The position numbers and the translations under genes are program-made. Of a DNA stretch of 64,000 bases, positions 8,101-18,654 are shown one piece after another. The notes under the pieces were generated by a model. The model had not been told where the DNA came from and did no database searches. It saw nothing but the letters and a program-made list of their open reading frames with translations. Where the stretch lies: contig NZ_PKQK01000001.1 in NCBI RefSeq assembly GCF_002968835.1, forward strand, positions 186,001 to 250,000, in the 5' to 3' direction. Origin of the DNA: Paenibacillus sp. PCH8 (GTDB lineage Bacteria > Bacillota > Bacilli > Paenibacillales > Paenibacillaceae). Every line of letters starts with the position of its first letter. Position 1 is the first letter of the stretch.

Positions 8101-11100
8101 TCAGTTCTGTAACTGTGCCAGAATTTGCGGGTCCTTGATCTTCTTATCTTCAGCGAGCAACATCACCTTGGATAGAATCTCAGCCGTTCTCGGGTCTTCA
8201 TCGAGGAATGGTAGGAAGATTCGGCCGCGATGCTGGCTGTGTACCGGTACGATGTGCAGCGCACCTGTCGCTTGCTTGAATACATTGCCACTACCCAGAT
8301 GAACGGCATATTCGCCCAATTCACCATCAATCCGTGCATAATTCCCATCCAGACGTACATTGTCAATCTTCAGCAGACGCAACGACTCATTCACAATGAC
8401 ATGACGCATCTCGATCGTAGTCAGGCTGGCTTCTGGATCTACACCTCCCACATGGGCAATGCTGACCACCAGATCAATATCACGCATGACTTCCGAGAAG
8501 AACGTCAGCGGTACATCTTGTAGTGCTACAGGTTTGTAGCTCTTACGATCATAGAACTGCACCGTTTCTAGCGTTGGTGCCTCGGTATCTGCCGGTGAGA
8601 ACCAATCCGCCATGGCATAGAGATTCGCGATCAGATTGTGTTCGTAGCTGACCTTCTGCAAGCCTTCTTCATAACTAACTGTCCATTGGCGTCCTTTGAG
8701 CAGAGCTACTGCTTTTTTCGGTTGAATCTGATACCCGGCATATCGGCGGGACACCGTACCATTAGCCAATTCGTCCTCGTTAGGAAGATACAGCTCACGG
8801 AATACCTGCTTGAATGGCTGACGCTCCTGACGATTGAACAGATCCCGCTGGAATTCGCTCCAGCCTCCGCTCTGATACAGATGAAGCGGATGAGCAATCA
8901 GCAGTTGATCCTGCTCCGATAGTGCATGGATCGTACCCTCCACTTCTGGAGCAACCAAACCACTAGACGATACATCGAATCGTCCCATCTTGTCACCTGA
9001 CTGGAATACAAGTGTTCTTACCAATGGATGTATAACCGGATTCTGCATCAGGCTGGATATCTCCTGATGGGTAAAGGAAGTTCCCACCGTCATAGAACGC
9101 TCCAACTCTTGTCTTGCCCGCCGATACTGATCCACCAGATCTGATTTGAGTTCTTTTAGTTCAGCAATATATCCATCCTTTTTGAACCGGGCAGGTACGG
9201 ACTTGAGAACTTTCCCTTTACTAACAATAACAAGATCCGGTTGACCTTCTTCATCTATGACCAATTGGGCGGTGGTGTCAGTATCCAGTGCATGAGGTTC
9301 AAAGAATGATTTCATCTCATCGAGCTTACGCGCTTCCATATCCCACATCAGCCGCGTAACATCAGCATAGCCTGCATTACGCGCAAGGTTGCCCAGCGCA
9401 ATCTGCGATACTACACCTTCACTGGCACGACGCTGTGCACCGAATTGTTTGCTCTGCATCTGAAACTTCTGAATGAAGTCGTATCGTTCACGCAGATCCT
9501 GTTCCCGAGGTACGGCGAATGGAATCAGACTGTAGGTTAACAAATGATCCTTGTTGCGCTTGTCTGACACGGACACACGCATATCATCCAGTCGAAGCTT
9601 GCCGAGTGCAGCATCCGCGAACAATTGGGATCTCCGGTGATTGGCTCCGCCGGAAATGTACTTGGCGCAATCGTATAACAGATTGAAGCGTTCCTCTCCG
9701 ACAGCGGCATAAGCCTCTTCGAACCAGGCGATATCAAATGCACCATCATTGAAGTCCTGCGGCGAGATTGGAGAGTAATGGGCCACAATCGTTTCTTTCT
9801 CGGCCGTGAACCGTTCGTTGATATGAGCATGGAAGTACCAAGCCGCACTGCGCAGACCTTCCCATCCCAGATGCCTTGCCACAATCTCCATCCACTGCGG
9901 TGCATACATGGCTGCCTCTAACAACTTCTTCTCCTGAATCGGATGTTTCTTCAGCAGTTCGCCCAGCAGCGCTTCATCCTCTCCATTCCTTGGATGGCAT
10001 ACCTGAATCAGATGACTAAACGTCTCTTTGCGTGTTGTGTTGTCTCCATAACTGTAGATATATCCACGGACAAACGTATCCTGATCCATTGCGGAGACCA
10101 GATGTACCCAGTGTGCCATACCTTCAATTCGCCCCAGTTTCATCGCAAGTGTGCTCACTTCTGTAGATAGCTCTCCACGAGTCAGCTCAATCTCCAGAAT
10201 GCGATTGACCACCGTATCTCGCAAGTGAACTAGTTTCGGATCACTCACGATCCCTTCTGTACGAGTGGAAGTTAAGTCCCGAATGTACAACAGACGATCC
10301 CCGCCTGCCAGCAACTGGCGATATACCTCTTGATCATCAATTAATTCCAGTTGGTAAGCACGCAGGTAATCTTCCAAGGATAACAAAGACATACGCTGAT
10401 GATTCTCCATGAGACTGGCGAACTGATACGCTGTCTGGAAGAAGCGTTTGAAGCTCTCATCATCATGGATTCTGCCTCGAACCAGATAATCCCACGGTCC
10501 AGTCAGTATTTGAAGCATACCTGATTCCTTCTCCAGTTGTTCAACAGGCATGCTCACGATAATGGAGGCCCAGGTATTTTCGGCAATTTCGAACGTGTCT
10601 GCCGGATCACTATCCAGAAATGCCGCTGATATCAGTGCCACGACCTGATCCTTATACTGCACCGAACCCATCATTTGTTGTAACTCTTCTATATAATCAA
10701 GAGGATATGTCTGCTCGGCAAACGACTTGCGCCATCCGTCCAATAACGGAATCTTGTGCAATTCTTCATAGTCATACTGCTCTCGGAAATAACTATAATG
10801 ATCGTCCAGGTTGCCATTCAACGTTCGGAACTGAATGACCACATACAGCTGCATCAGCTCCACACTGCTCAACCCGCTCTGTCTAACATAATTCTCCCAA
10901 ACGTCATGAAGCGGGAACTGCTCCATCTGCTTCATTTCATTTCGTTCCGTGTAAGGAACCCTCGAACGTAGACTGGCTCCAATTAACAACGTCTCTTTGT
11001 AACCAGCGTAGTACTCCACTTCATACTCATAATCCCTGTGTGCATGCACCAATGCATTGAGTCCCTCCAGGAACGTTCTGGTTTTTTCCATGGATAGTGT

Positions 11101-13071
11101 AAAGATATCCTTAGGACTGTGGCCTTTGAGATCACGCTTCTCATCCAGCAATGGCTCACGTCGCTTCGGATCGAATAAACCAAACCCATTAGAGGCCGTA
11201 TAACGACTCCCCTGATCCGTCAGCTTGTCGAGCAACTTCTGTTCCTTGGCCGTTGGCGTCTCAATCAGCTCCGCCAATGGCTGCAATTGCTCCTTCTGAT
11301 CTGCCCGCTCCGCATCTGCCGCAATTTCTGTCAACAATTCGAGCGCGCCCAGACGCTGCAACTCACTCTTCGCCTGCAAAAGCCGCTTCAGTGAAACCGT
11401 CAATTGGTCCACGGGTTGCAGTAACAATACATGGATGACCTTCTGACGAAGTGAGCCGGTTTTGAGCTTCATCAACGCCTCCATCTGCTTCATCTCTTCA
11501 ACAGTCAACGTAAGCAACTTCGCCTTGGCGAGTGCAAATTCCCGATTACTGATGCTTTTATCGGATAAACTCTCAAACACAAACTGTCTTTGCACTTCAT
11601 TCTCAGGATGCTGAACAAACTGGGACAACAGTTCTCCGCGCAGTTCCGGGCTTAAACGCTCCTTGATTGCGATGACTTCCCCGATCCATTCCGGGTCCAT
11701 ATCATAAGCGGCCAGATATAACATTTTCTTCACTACATCATCTGTATCAATCCGGTAGTAAACATACTCAAGCACACCCGATGGTCCGCCTGCTCCTCCT
11801 TGCGGAATGGCAGCCAGCATCTGTTTGAATCGATCAAAGTCTTGACGCCGCAAGGTCTTATCCTCAAGAGCAGGCAATGGCCAAACGTAGACGCTACGCT
11901 GATTCTCTCCATTGTCGAAACTCCAGTTGTACATGTACATGGCGTCATAGTTGGTCACAATCCAGTGCATCAACTCGGTATCCTGCCCCTCCAGATAACG
12001 ACGCGCAATGCTCAAACGCAGCTCTCTGTTCTGGCTGTTAGCCAGTACGTATTGAGCAACAATCTTCTGATACAATTGGCCTTGATCCATAATCTTGATG
12101 ATCGCGCTCTTTAATTCATTCTCTTCAATGACCGCAGTCGCCCACAGGCTGATAAAGAGCTTGTTGGCGTTCGCTTCCTGCTGCCAGGCTTCGCGTACTT
12201 CTGGTTGCACAAGCGCCTCATAGGCTTGTTCAATCAGCTGTGTAGCAACACGCTGATTGGCTGCTTCAATGCCGATTCCTGTCCATACGGCGAGCGCTCT
12301 TACCACCGAACTGAAACGAATCAGGTTGTTGTCGATGATAATTTTTAATATGTAAATATAGGCTTCCAGTGTTCCTTCATCCATCCGCTCCACAATGCTT
12401 TGGCGCAGCCCCTCCTGCAACCTTGCTGCAATCAGTAGCTCACCTACCATCTGATAGGCATCCGCCTGATCACTCATGAATACGCCTTTGATCATTTCAT
12501 GGGTTAACAGCGCCGTCTGATTGTCACCATATATAATATCGTGCAGTGCCTGCTTCATATCTCCGTTCTGATGATCCAGTTCATACGCGATGCAATCCGG
12601 CAGTACCGAACGGATCTCATGGAGATAATCCAGCTTGTACTCACGAAGTGACACATATTCACTCAGGGAGAATTTTTTCATTTCCATTCGGAACAATCCC
12701 ATCAGTTTACGGATAACCTGTTCTACATGCTGTTCCGGATCGGACGTGCGGAAAGGCCGGCGTTCATAGTTGTTACTGTATGGGAAACGAGTCGCACGCT
12801 CTGCGATATAACGGAATCGTGCAACCAATGACTCGCTCGCCAGATGCTGGAGCACATCCAATAGTGGCTGGAATAATGGTTTCTGCGTTTCCGCGGCCAG
12901 TCTTCCAAGCAACCCTTCTGTATTCAAAAACATCTTTTCGTCTCCACGCAAATACGTAGCACCAGCGATCTCCACAACATAGCCTGCAAGCTCTAGCTGT
13001 ACCCCTGTTAACGACTTTGCTTTTTCCTGCAATCCATCCATATACACCTGTACTTGCTCTTCATGATTCAT
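8101..13071 (-). CDS. Giant DUF4132/DUF5724-type protein
   Basis: A 1656-residue protein with no signal peptide or membrane segment. The long N-terminal two thirds look alpha-helical and repeat-like. The region near residues 1270-1450 has the DUF4132 pattern, including LIAHPLHLYQSGGWSEFQRD and QPFKQVFRELY. The C-terminal 150 residues contain VHSQHRGRIFLPFLDEDPRTAEILSKV, conserved in this family. E. coli relatives (YehI, MolR/YehH) have no firm function. I start at MNHEEQ because AAGGAGGAGAACAGG precedes it; an ATG six codons upstream overlaps that ribosome site. It follows a 139-residue gene in one operon. Assignment to the family is by pattern memory; function is unknown. Confidence 0.75.
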   Translation of the reverse strand: MNHEEQVQVYMDGLQEKAKSLTGVQLELAGYVVEIAGATYLRGDEKMFLNTEGLLGRLAAETQKPLFQPLLDVLQHLASESLVARFRYIAERATRFPYSNNYERRPFRTSDPEQHVEQVIRKLMGLFRMEMKKFSLSEYVSLREYKLDYLHEIRSVLPDCIAYELDHQNGDMKQALHDIIYGDNQTALLTHEMIKGVFMSDQADAYQMVGELLIAARLQEGLRQSIVERMDEGTLEAYIYILKIIIDNNLIRFSSVVRALAVWTGIGIEAANQRVATQLIEQAYEALVQPEVREAWQQEANANKLFISLWATAVIEENELKSAIIKIMDQGQLYQKIVAQYVLANSQNRELRLSIARRYLEGQDTELMHWIVTNYDAMYMYNWSFDNGENQRSVYVWPLPALEDKTLRRQDFDRFKQMLAAIPQGGAGGPSGVLEYVYYRIDTDDVVKKMLYLAAYDMDPEWIGEVIAIKERLSPELRGELLSQFVQHPENEVQRQFVFESLSDKSISNREFALAKAKLLTLTVEEMKQMEALMKLKTGSLRQKVIHVLLLQPVDQLTVSLKRLLQAKSELQRLGALELLTEIAADAERADQKEQLQPLAELIETPTAKEQKLLDKLTDQGSRYTASNGFGLFDPKRREPLLDEKRDLKGHSPKDIFTLSMEKTRTFLEGLNALVHAHRDYEYEVEYYAGYKETLLIGASLRSRVPYTERNEMKQMEQFPLHDVWENYVRQSGLSSVELMQLYVVIQFRTLNGNLDDHYSYFREQYDYEELHKIPLLDGWRKSFAEQTYPLDYIEELQQMMGSVQYKDQVVALISAAFLDSDPADTFEIAENTWASIIVSMPVEQLEKESGMLQILTGPWDYLVRGRIHDDESFKRFFQTAYQFASLMENHQRMSLLSLEDYLRAYQLELIDDQEVYRQLLAGGDRLLYIRDLTSTRTEGIVSDPKLVHLRDTVVNRILEIELTRGELSTEVSTLAMKLGRIEGMAHWVHLVSAMDQDTFVRGYIYSYGDNTTRKETFSHLIQVCHPRNGEDEALLGELLKKHPIQEKKLLEAAMYAPQWMEIVARHLGWEGLRSAAWYFHAHINERFTAEKETIVAHYSPISPQDFNDGAFDIAWFEEAYAAVGEERFNLLYDCAKYISGGANHRRSQLFADAALGKLRLDDMRVSVSDKRNKDHLLTYSLIPFAVPREQDLRERYDFIQKFQMQSKQFGAQRRASEGVVSQIALGNLARNAGYADVTRLMWDMEARKLDEMKSFFEPHALDTDTTAQLVIDEEGQPDLVIVSKGKVLKSVPARFKKDGYIAELKELKSDLVDQYRRARQELERSMTVGTSFTHQEISSLMQNPVIHPLVRTLVFQSGDKMGRFDVSSSGLVAPEVEGTIHALSEQDQLLIAHPLHLYQSGGWSEFQRDLFNRQERQPFKQVFRELYLPNEDELANGTVSRRYAGYQIQPKKAVALLKGRQWTVSYEEGLQKVSYEHNLIANLYAMADWFSPADTEAPTLETVQFYDRKSYKPVALQDVPLTFFSEVMRDIDLVVSIAHVGGVDPEASLTTIEMRHVIVNESLRLLKIDNVRLDGNYARIDGELGEYAVHLGSGNVFKQATGALHIVPVHSQHRGRIFLPFLDEDPRTAEILSKVMLLAEDKKIKDPQILAQLQN

Positions 13072-13095
13072 CCTGTTCTCCTCCTTCATCGCACT

Positions 13096-13515
13096 CTACC
13101 ACAGACGTCCGGCAAGCATTGTAAAACGGATAAACACCACGTTATCACCGTCCTGTATAACCATGGACTTGTCCAGTTCCTGCAATTCTTCATCGTTGAG
13201 AAACACTTTGTACAACCCATCCTCATAGGCGGTTATAGCTGTCTCCATCGCACCATTCAGATCAGGAGCGCCCTCATTGTATACTGCGCCAAACCCGACT
13301 TTCCCCGCCGCTCCCTGTGCCTCAATCTCATCCGGCATCAGGTAGGCAAGCAATTCCGCTTGTTGGTTCTTGTCCTGAAGAGATTTCACTTGTAAGGCCA
13401 CCATATTCTCAATGAGCTGCCTCAGCGTATGAGTTGTTTCCCGAAGTTCGGCAGCTTGTTTGGCAAGTACCGGCTTGCGCTTACCCAGACTTTTTACGGT
13501 TATCCATACATTCAC
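13096..13515 (-). CDS. Unknown 139-residue partner of the DUF4132 protein
   Basis: A soluble protein that I do not recognise. Residues about 15-60 are charged and helical and could form a coiled coil; the second half has alternating beta-like segments (LYKVFLNDEELQEL, NVVFIRFTMLAGRLW). The start is GTG with AGGAGG 8 bases upstream. Its stop lies 24 bp before the start of the 1656-residue gene, and the giant gene's ribosome site follows directly, so the two are co-transcribed and probably act together. Confidence 0.7.
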   Translation of the reverse strand: MNVWITVKSLGKRKPVLAKQAAELRETTHTLRQLIENMVALQVKSLQDKNQQAELLAYLMPDEIEAQGAAGKVGFGAVYNEGAPDLNGAMETAITAYEDGLYKVFLNDEELQELDKSMVIQDGDNVVFIRFTMLAGRLW

Positions 13516-13584
13516 TACATCGCCTCCTATGTTCTATCCTATTTGAAGAAGCTTCCAATAGCCCCGATATCTGTACCACGATGT

Positions 13585-13614
13585 ATAATAACCTAAACTC
13601 GAAATGGCTGTCAG
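13585..13614 (-). promoter_or_regulatory. Sigma-A promoter of the DUF4132 operon
   Basis: On the minus strand, CTGACA (13614-13609, 5/6 match) is followed after 18 bp by TATTAT (13590-13585, 5/6 match). The predicted leader is about 63 bases. A 12-bp palindrome GTACATATGTAC at 13638-13649 lies just upstream and could be an operator. Confidence 0.5.
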
Positions 13615-13753
13615 TCTCTAAATAAAATAAAAAATGCGTACATATGTACCCCTAATGAACATCATAACTAAAATTCAATCCATATTCATGAGCCAATCCT
13701 CATGTTTACGTGAAACCACGGAACTATAGCCTACTTGCATACATATACGCAAA

Positions 13754-13796
13754 AAAAGCCGTACAGTCTCATATAAATATGGGACTGCACAGCCGC
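13754..13796 (-). terminator. Rho-independent terminator after nasBC
   Basis: Read on the minus strand, GCAGTCCCATAT pairs with ATATGAGACTGT, and the stem is followed by GGC and a run of seven T. It lies about 60 bp after the nasC stop and ends the nasBC transcript. Confidence 0.75.
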
Positions 13797-13857
13797 TTTA
13801 GCTACCATTAGCTCAGCTTATGACGCCTGGAAACCTGTAATCAGAAATCTGTAAGAA

Positions 13858-15989
13858 TTATCTGGCTAATCTTAACGGTCGAATGGTTACGGCTGTTGTC
13901 TTGAACCCAGGCATCCGGCAGAACGGGTCCAGCTCGGGTCTCGTTGCCCGATTCACGTTCTGAACGCCGCCCCAGTGCATCGGTACGAATAGGGTGTCCT
14001 CTCGAATGGAATCCTTGATTCGCGAACGAACAGCGAAGCTTCCGTACACCGATTGAATCTCTACCCACTCCCCATCGAGAATACGATGACGAGCAGCAGT
14101 AAGCGGATGAAGCTCAACGAAGTTCTCCAATTCACGGGCTGCGAGTGCCGAGCTACGATGTGTCTGTACCCCAGTAAGATAATGAGGAAGAACACGGCCA
14201 TTGGTCAGAATCAAAGGGAATTCAGGAGATACATCATTCCAGCCCGGGCTTGACTCAAATGTGAATGCCGCTTTGCCGTCCGGGTGAGCGAAGCGTTCAC
14301 CGAACAGCAGACCTTCTCCCTGCTCCTCCGGGGCAGAACACGGCCAGTATACTCCTTTTTCATTACGAAGGCGCTCATAGGTAATGCCATAATAATCAGC
14401 GACTCCGCCGCGACTCGCCACTCGAAGCTCATTAAAGATGTCCTCAGCACTTCCATATTGAAAATAAGAAGCCATTCCTATTTTTGCAGCTATTCGACAT
14501 AAAATATCCCAATCATCGAGCGTTTCTCCTGGCGCAGGTCTCCCCTGTTCACGGAGTAGAACACGCCCCTCCAGATTGGTCAGTGTACCTTCGTTCTCCA
14601 TATAAGACGTAACCGGGAGAACCAGATCAGCCATTCGTGCTGTCTCGGATAGAAACATGTCTGCCACGATCAGAAAGTCCAGCTTGCGCAGACCTTCTTC
14701 CACCAAACGCACATTGGGATTGGAGACAACCGGGTTGGAGCCCATCACCAGCAATGCCCGAATCTCCTGATTGTGGACCTTCTCCATCATCTCGTAGGCC
14801 GAGACTCCTTTACCTGGCAAACTTGCAGGGTCCACGCCCCAGACAGATGCCACATAGGCACGATCGGCTTCATTCTCAATAGATCGATAGCCCGGAAGCT
14901 GGTCAGCCTTCTGCCCATGCTCCCGTCCGCCCTGCCCATTTCCTTGACCTGTGATGGCACCATATCCGCAGCCCTCCCTGCCGATTTTACCAGTCGCCAG
15001 AACCAGATTCAGAAAGTGTCTGACGGCCATATGCCCATCCGTCTGTTGCTCCACACCACGCGCTGTCATGATCATGCCTGTATCTGCCTCACCATAAGCC
15101 ATCGCTGCCTGACGAATCAGGGCCAGATCGACTCCACACGCTTGTGCCGCCGGTTCGAGTTGTAGATCAGCCAAACTTTGAATCAATTGCTCGTATCCAT
15201 GCGTTCGTTCACCTATAAAACGTGGGTCCACCAATCCAGCATCCATAATCACTTTCAACATGGTGTCCGCTAGCAGAGCATCCATCCCTGGCTTCACCTG
15301 CAAGTGAAGATCGGCAATGGCTGAGGTTGCCGTCTTGCGGGGATCAATAACGATAATGAAGGCTCCGTTCTCCTTCGCCTGATTAAAGTACGGCAAGAGA
15401 GTAGGTTGGCATTCTGCAATATTAGTACCTGCGAGTACGATGCAACCTGCCTTGGGGATATCGGACAGACGGAACGTCAATCCGCGGTCCATGCCGAATA
15501 CTTTACTGCCCGCTGATGCCGCAGCTGACATACAGAACCGACCATTATAGTCGATATATTTGGTCCCCAAAGCAACTCTGGCGAACTTGCCGAGAAGATA
15601 GGCAGTCTCATTGGTCAAAGAACCACCTCCATATACTCCAACTGCATCCGCTCCCTGCGAATCTTTGATGTGCTGTAACTGCTCTCCGATGGTCTGAATG
15701 GCCTTATCCAGGAACAGGGTTCAAGTTCGCCATTGCGACGAATCAGCGGATGCATTAATCGTTGTGTACTGAGTGCATGCTGGTGTGCATTCATTCCTTT
15801 AACACACAGCCGGCCCTGAGAGGCTTCATTTGGAACACCTTGGACTGCGTACTCCCCACGGCTCTGACCTGCAACGGGCGCAGCCAGTTCTTCAACCGTC
15901 ATTTTGCATTGCACACTGCAATACGGACACTGCGTCTCTTTGACATAGAGCCTGGAGACTGTTTCTTCTGTACTCAACGATAACCTCAT
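13858..15989 (-). pseudogene. nasC: Assimilatory nitrate reductase catalytic subunit, -1 frameshift
   Basis: Molybdopterin-dependent nitrate reductase that reduces nitrate to nitrite in the cytoplasm. The N-terminal part holds the [4Fe-4S] motif CPYCSVQC...GRLCVKG; the rest carries molybdopterin segments such as GTNIAECQPT and ITGQGNGQGGREHGQK. The frame breaks after GELEPCSW: one missing G near 15710 (TGGAT for TGGGAT) moves DKAIQTIGEQLQHIKD into another frame, which runs on as LTNETAYLLGKFARV. Repaired, the protein has 710 residues, the length I recall for B. subtilis NasC. It follows nasB by 21 bp. As written the gene is broken; a sequencing error is more likely than decay because the remainder is intact. 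Confidence 0.88.
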
Positions 15990-16010
15990 CTTCCCATCCC
16001 TGCCTTTCGT

Positions 16011-18232
16011 CTATAGATCAACATGAAGAGTAGCTGCAAGCTCCTTCTGCAACTGGTCGTCCAGTAACGTTTCCCGAATCGACATGAATCCCAATCGCTC
16101 CGCCCATGCCCATAATGGTTCATCATACCAGGCCGTTTGGCGATACCATTGAAGGCAGGCTGTTGCGAGCGCGGCCGCTTGCAACTGCGTCTCAGCCACC
16201 CCGAGCAAACTACCTTCCTTGACCGGATGCTCTGCATGACCGCCTGCGTAGATCTCCCATCCAACCGGTGAAGCCAGCAAGCCGACGTCCTGAACCAATG
16301 CGCTAACCAATGACCCCGGTCCAGGTGCTACCCCAATATTCACGGGCGACGGCATGACTGCACCGATCCAGCTCTCCCTAAGTTGCGCAGCCAAGCCACC
16401 CGCATCTCTTGCATAGGCTGACAACGGGATATGCTCATCCCAGCGTACCTGAATTTCTTGGTGACGTTCGATTGCATGAACTCGTGAACGTCTTACCTGA
16501 GTTCCTCCCTGATCCATTGCTGGATGTTCGGCAAGCATGATCTCCCGTTCATGTATGGTTCGACTGGATACGTGCATGTAATAGTGAATCGCCGGGCGAC
16601 ATACCATACAGCCATGCTCCGAACCCCAACTCATTTTCTGCATCATCAAGCTCAAGTCCGTTTCACAAGTTACCCCTGGTTGATATTCCCGTGCTTCCAG
16701 ATGAACTTCACGGGGACAATCAGGTCATCCAGCAATTCCTTCAGCTCTGCATGCCCAAGCTCCGTGCAACTGCATACCGGCATTTCGGCTGATTTCTCCG
16801 GTGTGGTTACCAGACCGGTACCGCCGTCATTCTTCAGGTTACGCGTATGCTTCAACAGGGCAGTAACCATCGGACGACATCCCCCGCACGAACCCGATGC
16901 CTTGGTCTGCTCCTTTACCTGATCTGCTGACTCCAGACCCTGTTCCTGAATTGCCTTCATAATGGCAGCCTTGGTCACATTGTTACAGGCACATACAGTC
17001 TCCTGAGCGGGTAATGCAGCCGCAGCCATTTCAGCCGGGTCCGGGGCCCCTTCACGCGGGGCCAATTCCGCCACATCTGCACCTCGCTGCACCAGTCCGA
17101 GCAGTGCAGTGCCTTCCGTTGTATCTCCGAATAAAATCGCTCCGCGAACTTTGCCAGCCTGCATCAGAACTTTTTTGTATGTGCCTCGAATGCCATCCAG
17201 ATGTTGAATCGCTGTCTGCAATCCATCCCCGCTGATCTCCCCCGCCGAGAAAACATCCACTCCTGATACCTTCAGCTGTGAGTAAGGAATGGACCCTTTG
17301 TATTCAGGGGTTTCATGACCGCAGAGCGTGCGTGCAAGCACTTTTCCCTGATCGTATAAAGGGGCTACCAGACCGTAACTGATCCCCCGATGTTCAGCAC
17401 ATTCACCAACCGCGTATATATCAGGCACACTGGTACGCATATAGTCATCCACCATGATCGCCCGATTCGTGCCAATTCCGCTTCGTCTTGCCAGATCCAC
17501 ATTGGGCCGAATACCTACAGCCACAACAACAACTTGGGATTCAAGCTTCGATCCATCCGTGAACAGAAGCCCTTGAGCCTGTGATCGTCCGGTAATTTTC
17601 TGTGTGTTTTTGGCCAAAAGAAAGGACATGCCCTTGCCTTCCAGTTCGCCCTGAAGCATCGCGGCAGCCTTCTGATCCAACTGTCTATTCATAATGTAAG
17701 GTGCGTTATGGACCACCACGGCTTCCATGCCCAGATGAAGCAACCCCCGTGCAGCCTCCAGTCCCAGCAATCCCCCACCAATAACCGCAGCCTTGCGGTA
17801 TTCTTTGGAATATTCGGACATGCGTGTACAATCATCAATCGTACGGAAGGACATGACCCGTTCTTTTTCAATCCCCGGAATCGGCGGAATAAAAGGGGAT
17901 GACCCGGTTGCCAGTATCAGAATGTCATAGGTTTCCCTTTTCCCAGATTCAGTCTCTATATATTTGGCGCGGGTATCGATTCGGTACACCGTTTCACCTG
18001 TACATAGCCGAATATGATACTCGGCATACCAAGTCCAATCATTGATAATGATGTCTTGTAATGAATGCTCACCCTGCAATACTTTCGATAACATGATTCG
18101 ATTGTAATTAGGACGCGGTTCATTGCCGTAAATTACGATCTCATATGCATCAGGCTTCAGTGCAATAATCTCTTCTACACACTTCACTCCAGCCATGCCA
18201 TTCCCGATAATCACCAGCTTGCTCCTGCTCAT
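16011..18232 (-). pseudogene. nasB: Nitrate reductase electron-transfer subunit, -1 frameshift
   Basis: NADH-oxidising partner of NasC. Order: NirB-like FAD/NAD(P) oxidoreductase (VIIGNGMAGVKC at the N-terminus, second GxGxxG in VIGGGLLGLEAA), a first BFD-type [2Fe-2S] domain (CAC...CGGC), a second BFD domain (CSC...CMVC), and a C-terminal NirB-like segment. The frame breaks inside the second BFD domain near 16712; adding one C to a CCCC run joins LKELLDDLIVP to REVHLEAREYQPG and gives about 740 residues. The C-terminal part lacks the cysteines needed for siroheme/[4Fe-4S], which fits an electron-transfer subunit rather than a nitrite reductase. Start at MSRSKL follows a G-rich ribosome site. 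Confidence 0.82.
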
Positions 18233-18375
18233 AGGTCGCCCCCCTATCTCTCTCACCTGTAAATAAACAGAAAAATCCCTTCTCCATGGTTCGGAAAAGG
18301 GCACCGTTGCCTCCGGAATCCACACGCCATTGTGTAGATTCATATTAGATTCAGATTAAGCTAATCTCAGTTTTG

Positions 18376-18392
18376 TGTCAACAAAATTAACA
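18376..18392 (-). promoter_or_regulatory. TnrA/GlnR-type box, nasB side
   Basis: TGTCAACAAAATTAACA matches the nitrogen-control consensus TGTNAN7TNACA at every fixed position. Read on the minus strand it is TGTTAATTTTGTTGACA, and its last six bases are a TTGACA -35 facing nasB. A usable but weak -10 (TAATCT) lies 17 bp further on. Confidence 0.8.
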
Positions 18393-18438
18393 TGTAATTA
18401 TTGAAATACGATTTAAAAATGAATTATTCAAACATTCA

Positions 18439-18455
18439 TGTAATTTTTGTTGACA
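18439..18455 (+). promoter_or_regulatory. TnrA/GlnR-type box, nasA side
   Basis: TGTAATTTTTGTTGACA matches TGTNAN7TNACA perfectly. Its last six bases are the -35 hexamer of the nasA promoter. It is almost identical to the minus-strand reading of the other box, so the two form a mirror-image pair 46 bp apart. Confidence 0.82.
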
Positions 18456-18478
18456 TAAGTAATTTCTCTTTTTATAAT
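18450..18478 (+). promoter_or_regulatory. nasA promoter
   Basis: TTGACA (18450-18455), a 17-bp spacer and TATAAT (18473-18478): both hexamers are perfect sigma-A consensus. The -35 lies inside the nitrogen-control box. The leader before nasA is about 170 bases and contains no obvious riboswitch; part of it (18518-18560) is GC-rich. Confidence 0.8.
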
Positions 18479-18654
18479 TTGAATCAAAATCACAGTGCTG
18501 TGATCAACTCAGATGCGGGAACACAATGACGTGTACCGCCTGTCGGCAACGGGGCCGCAAATCGTTCATATCCGGACGAATTGCGGCCTTTTTCTGCCTC
18601 AACAAGCACATAGACAAATGATGAAGATTTCAATTGGATGAGGAGCGATGATGG

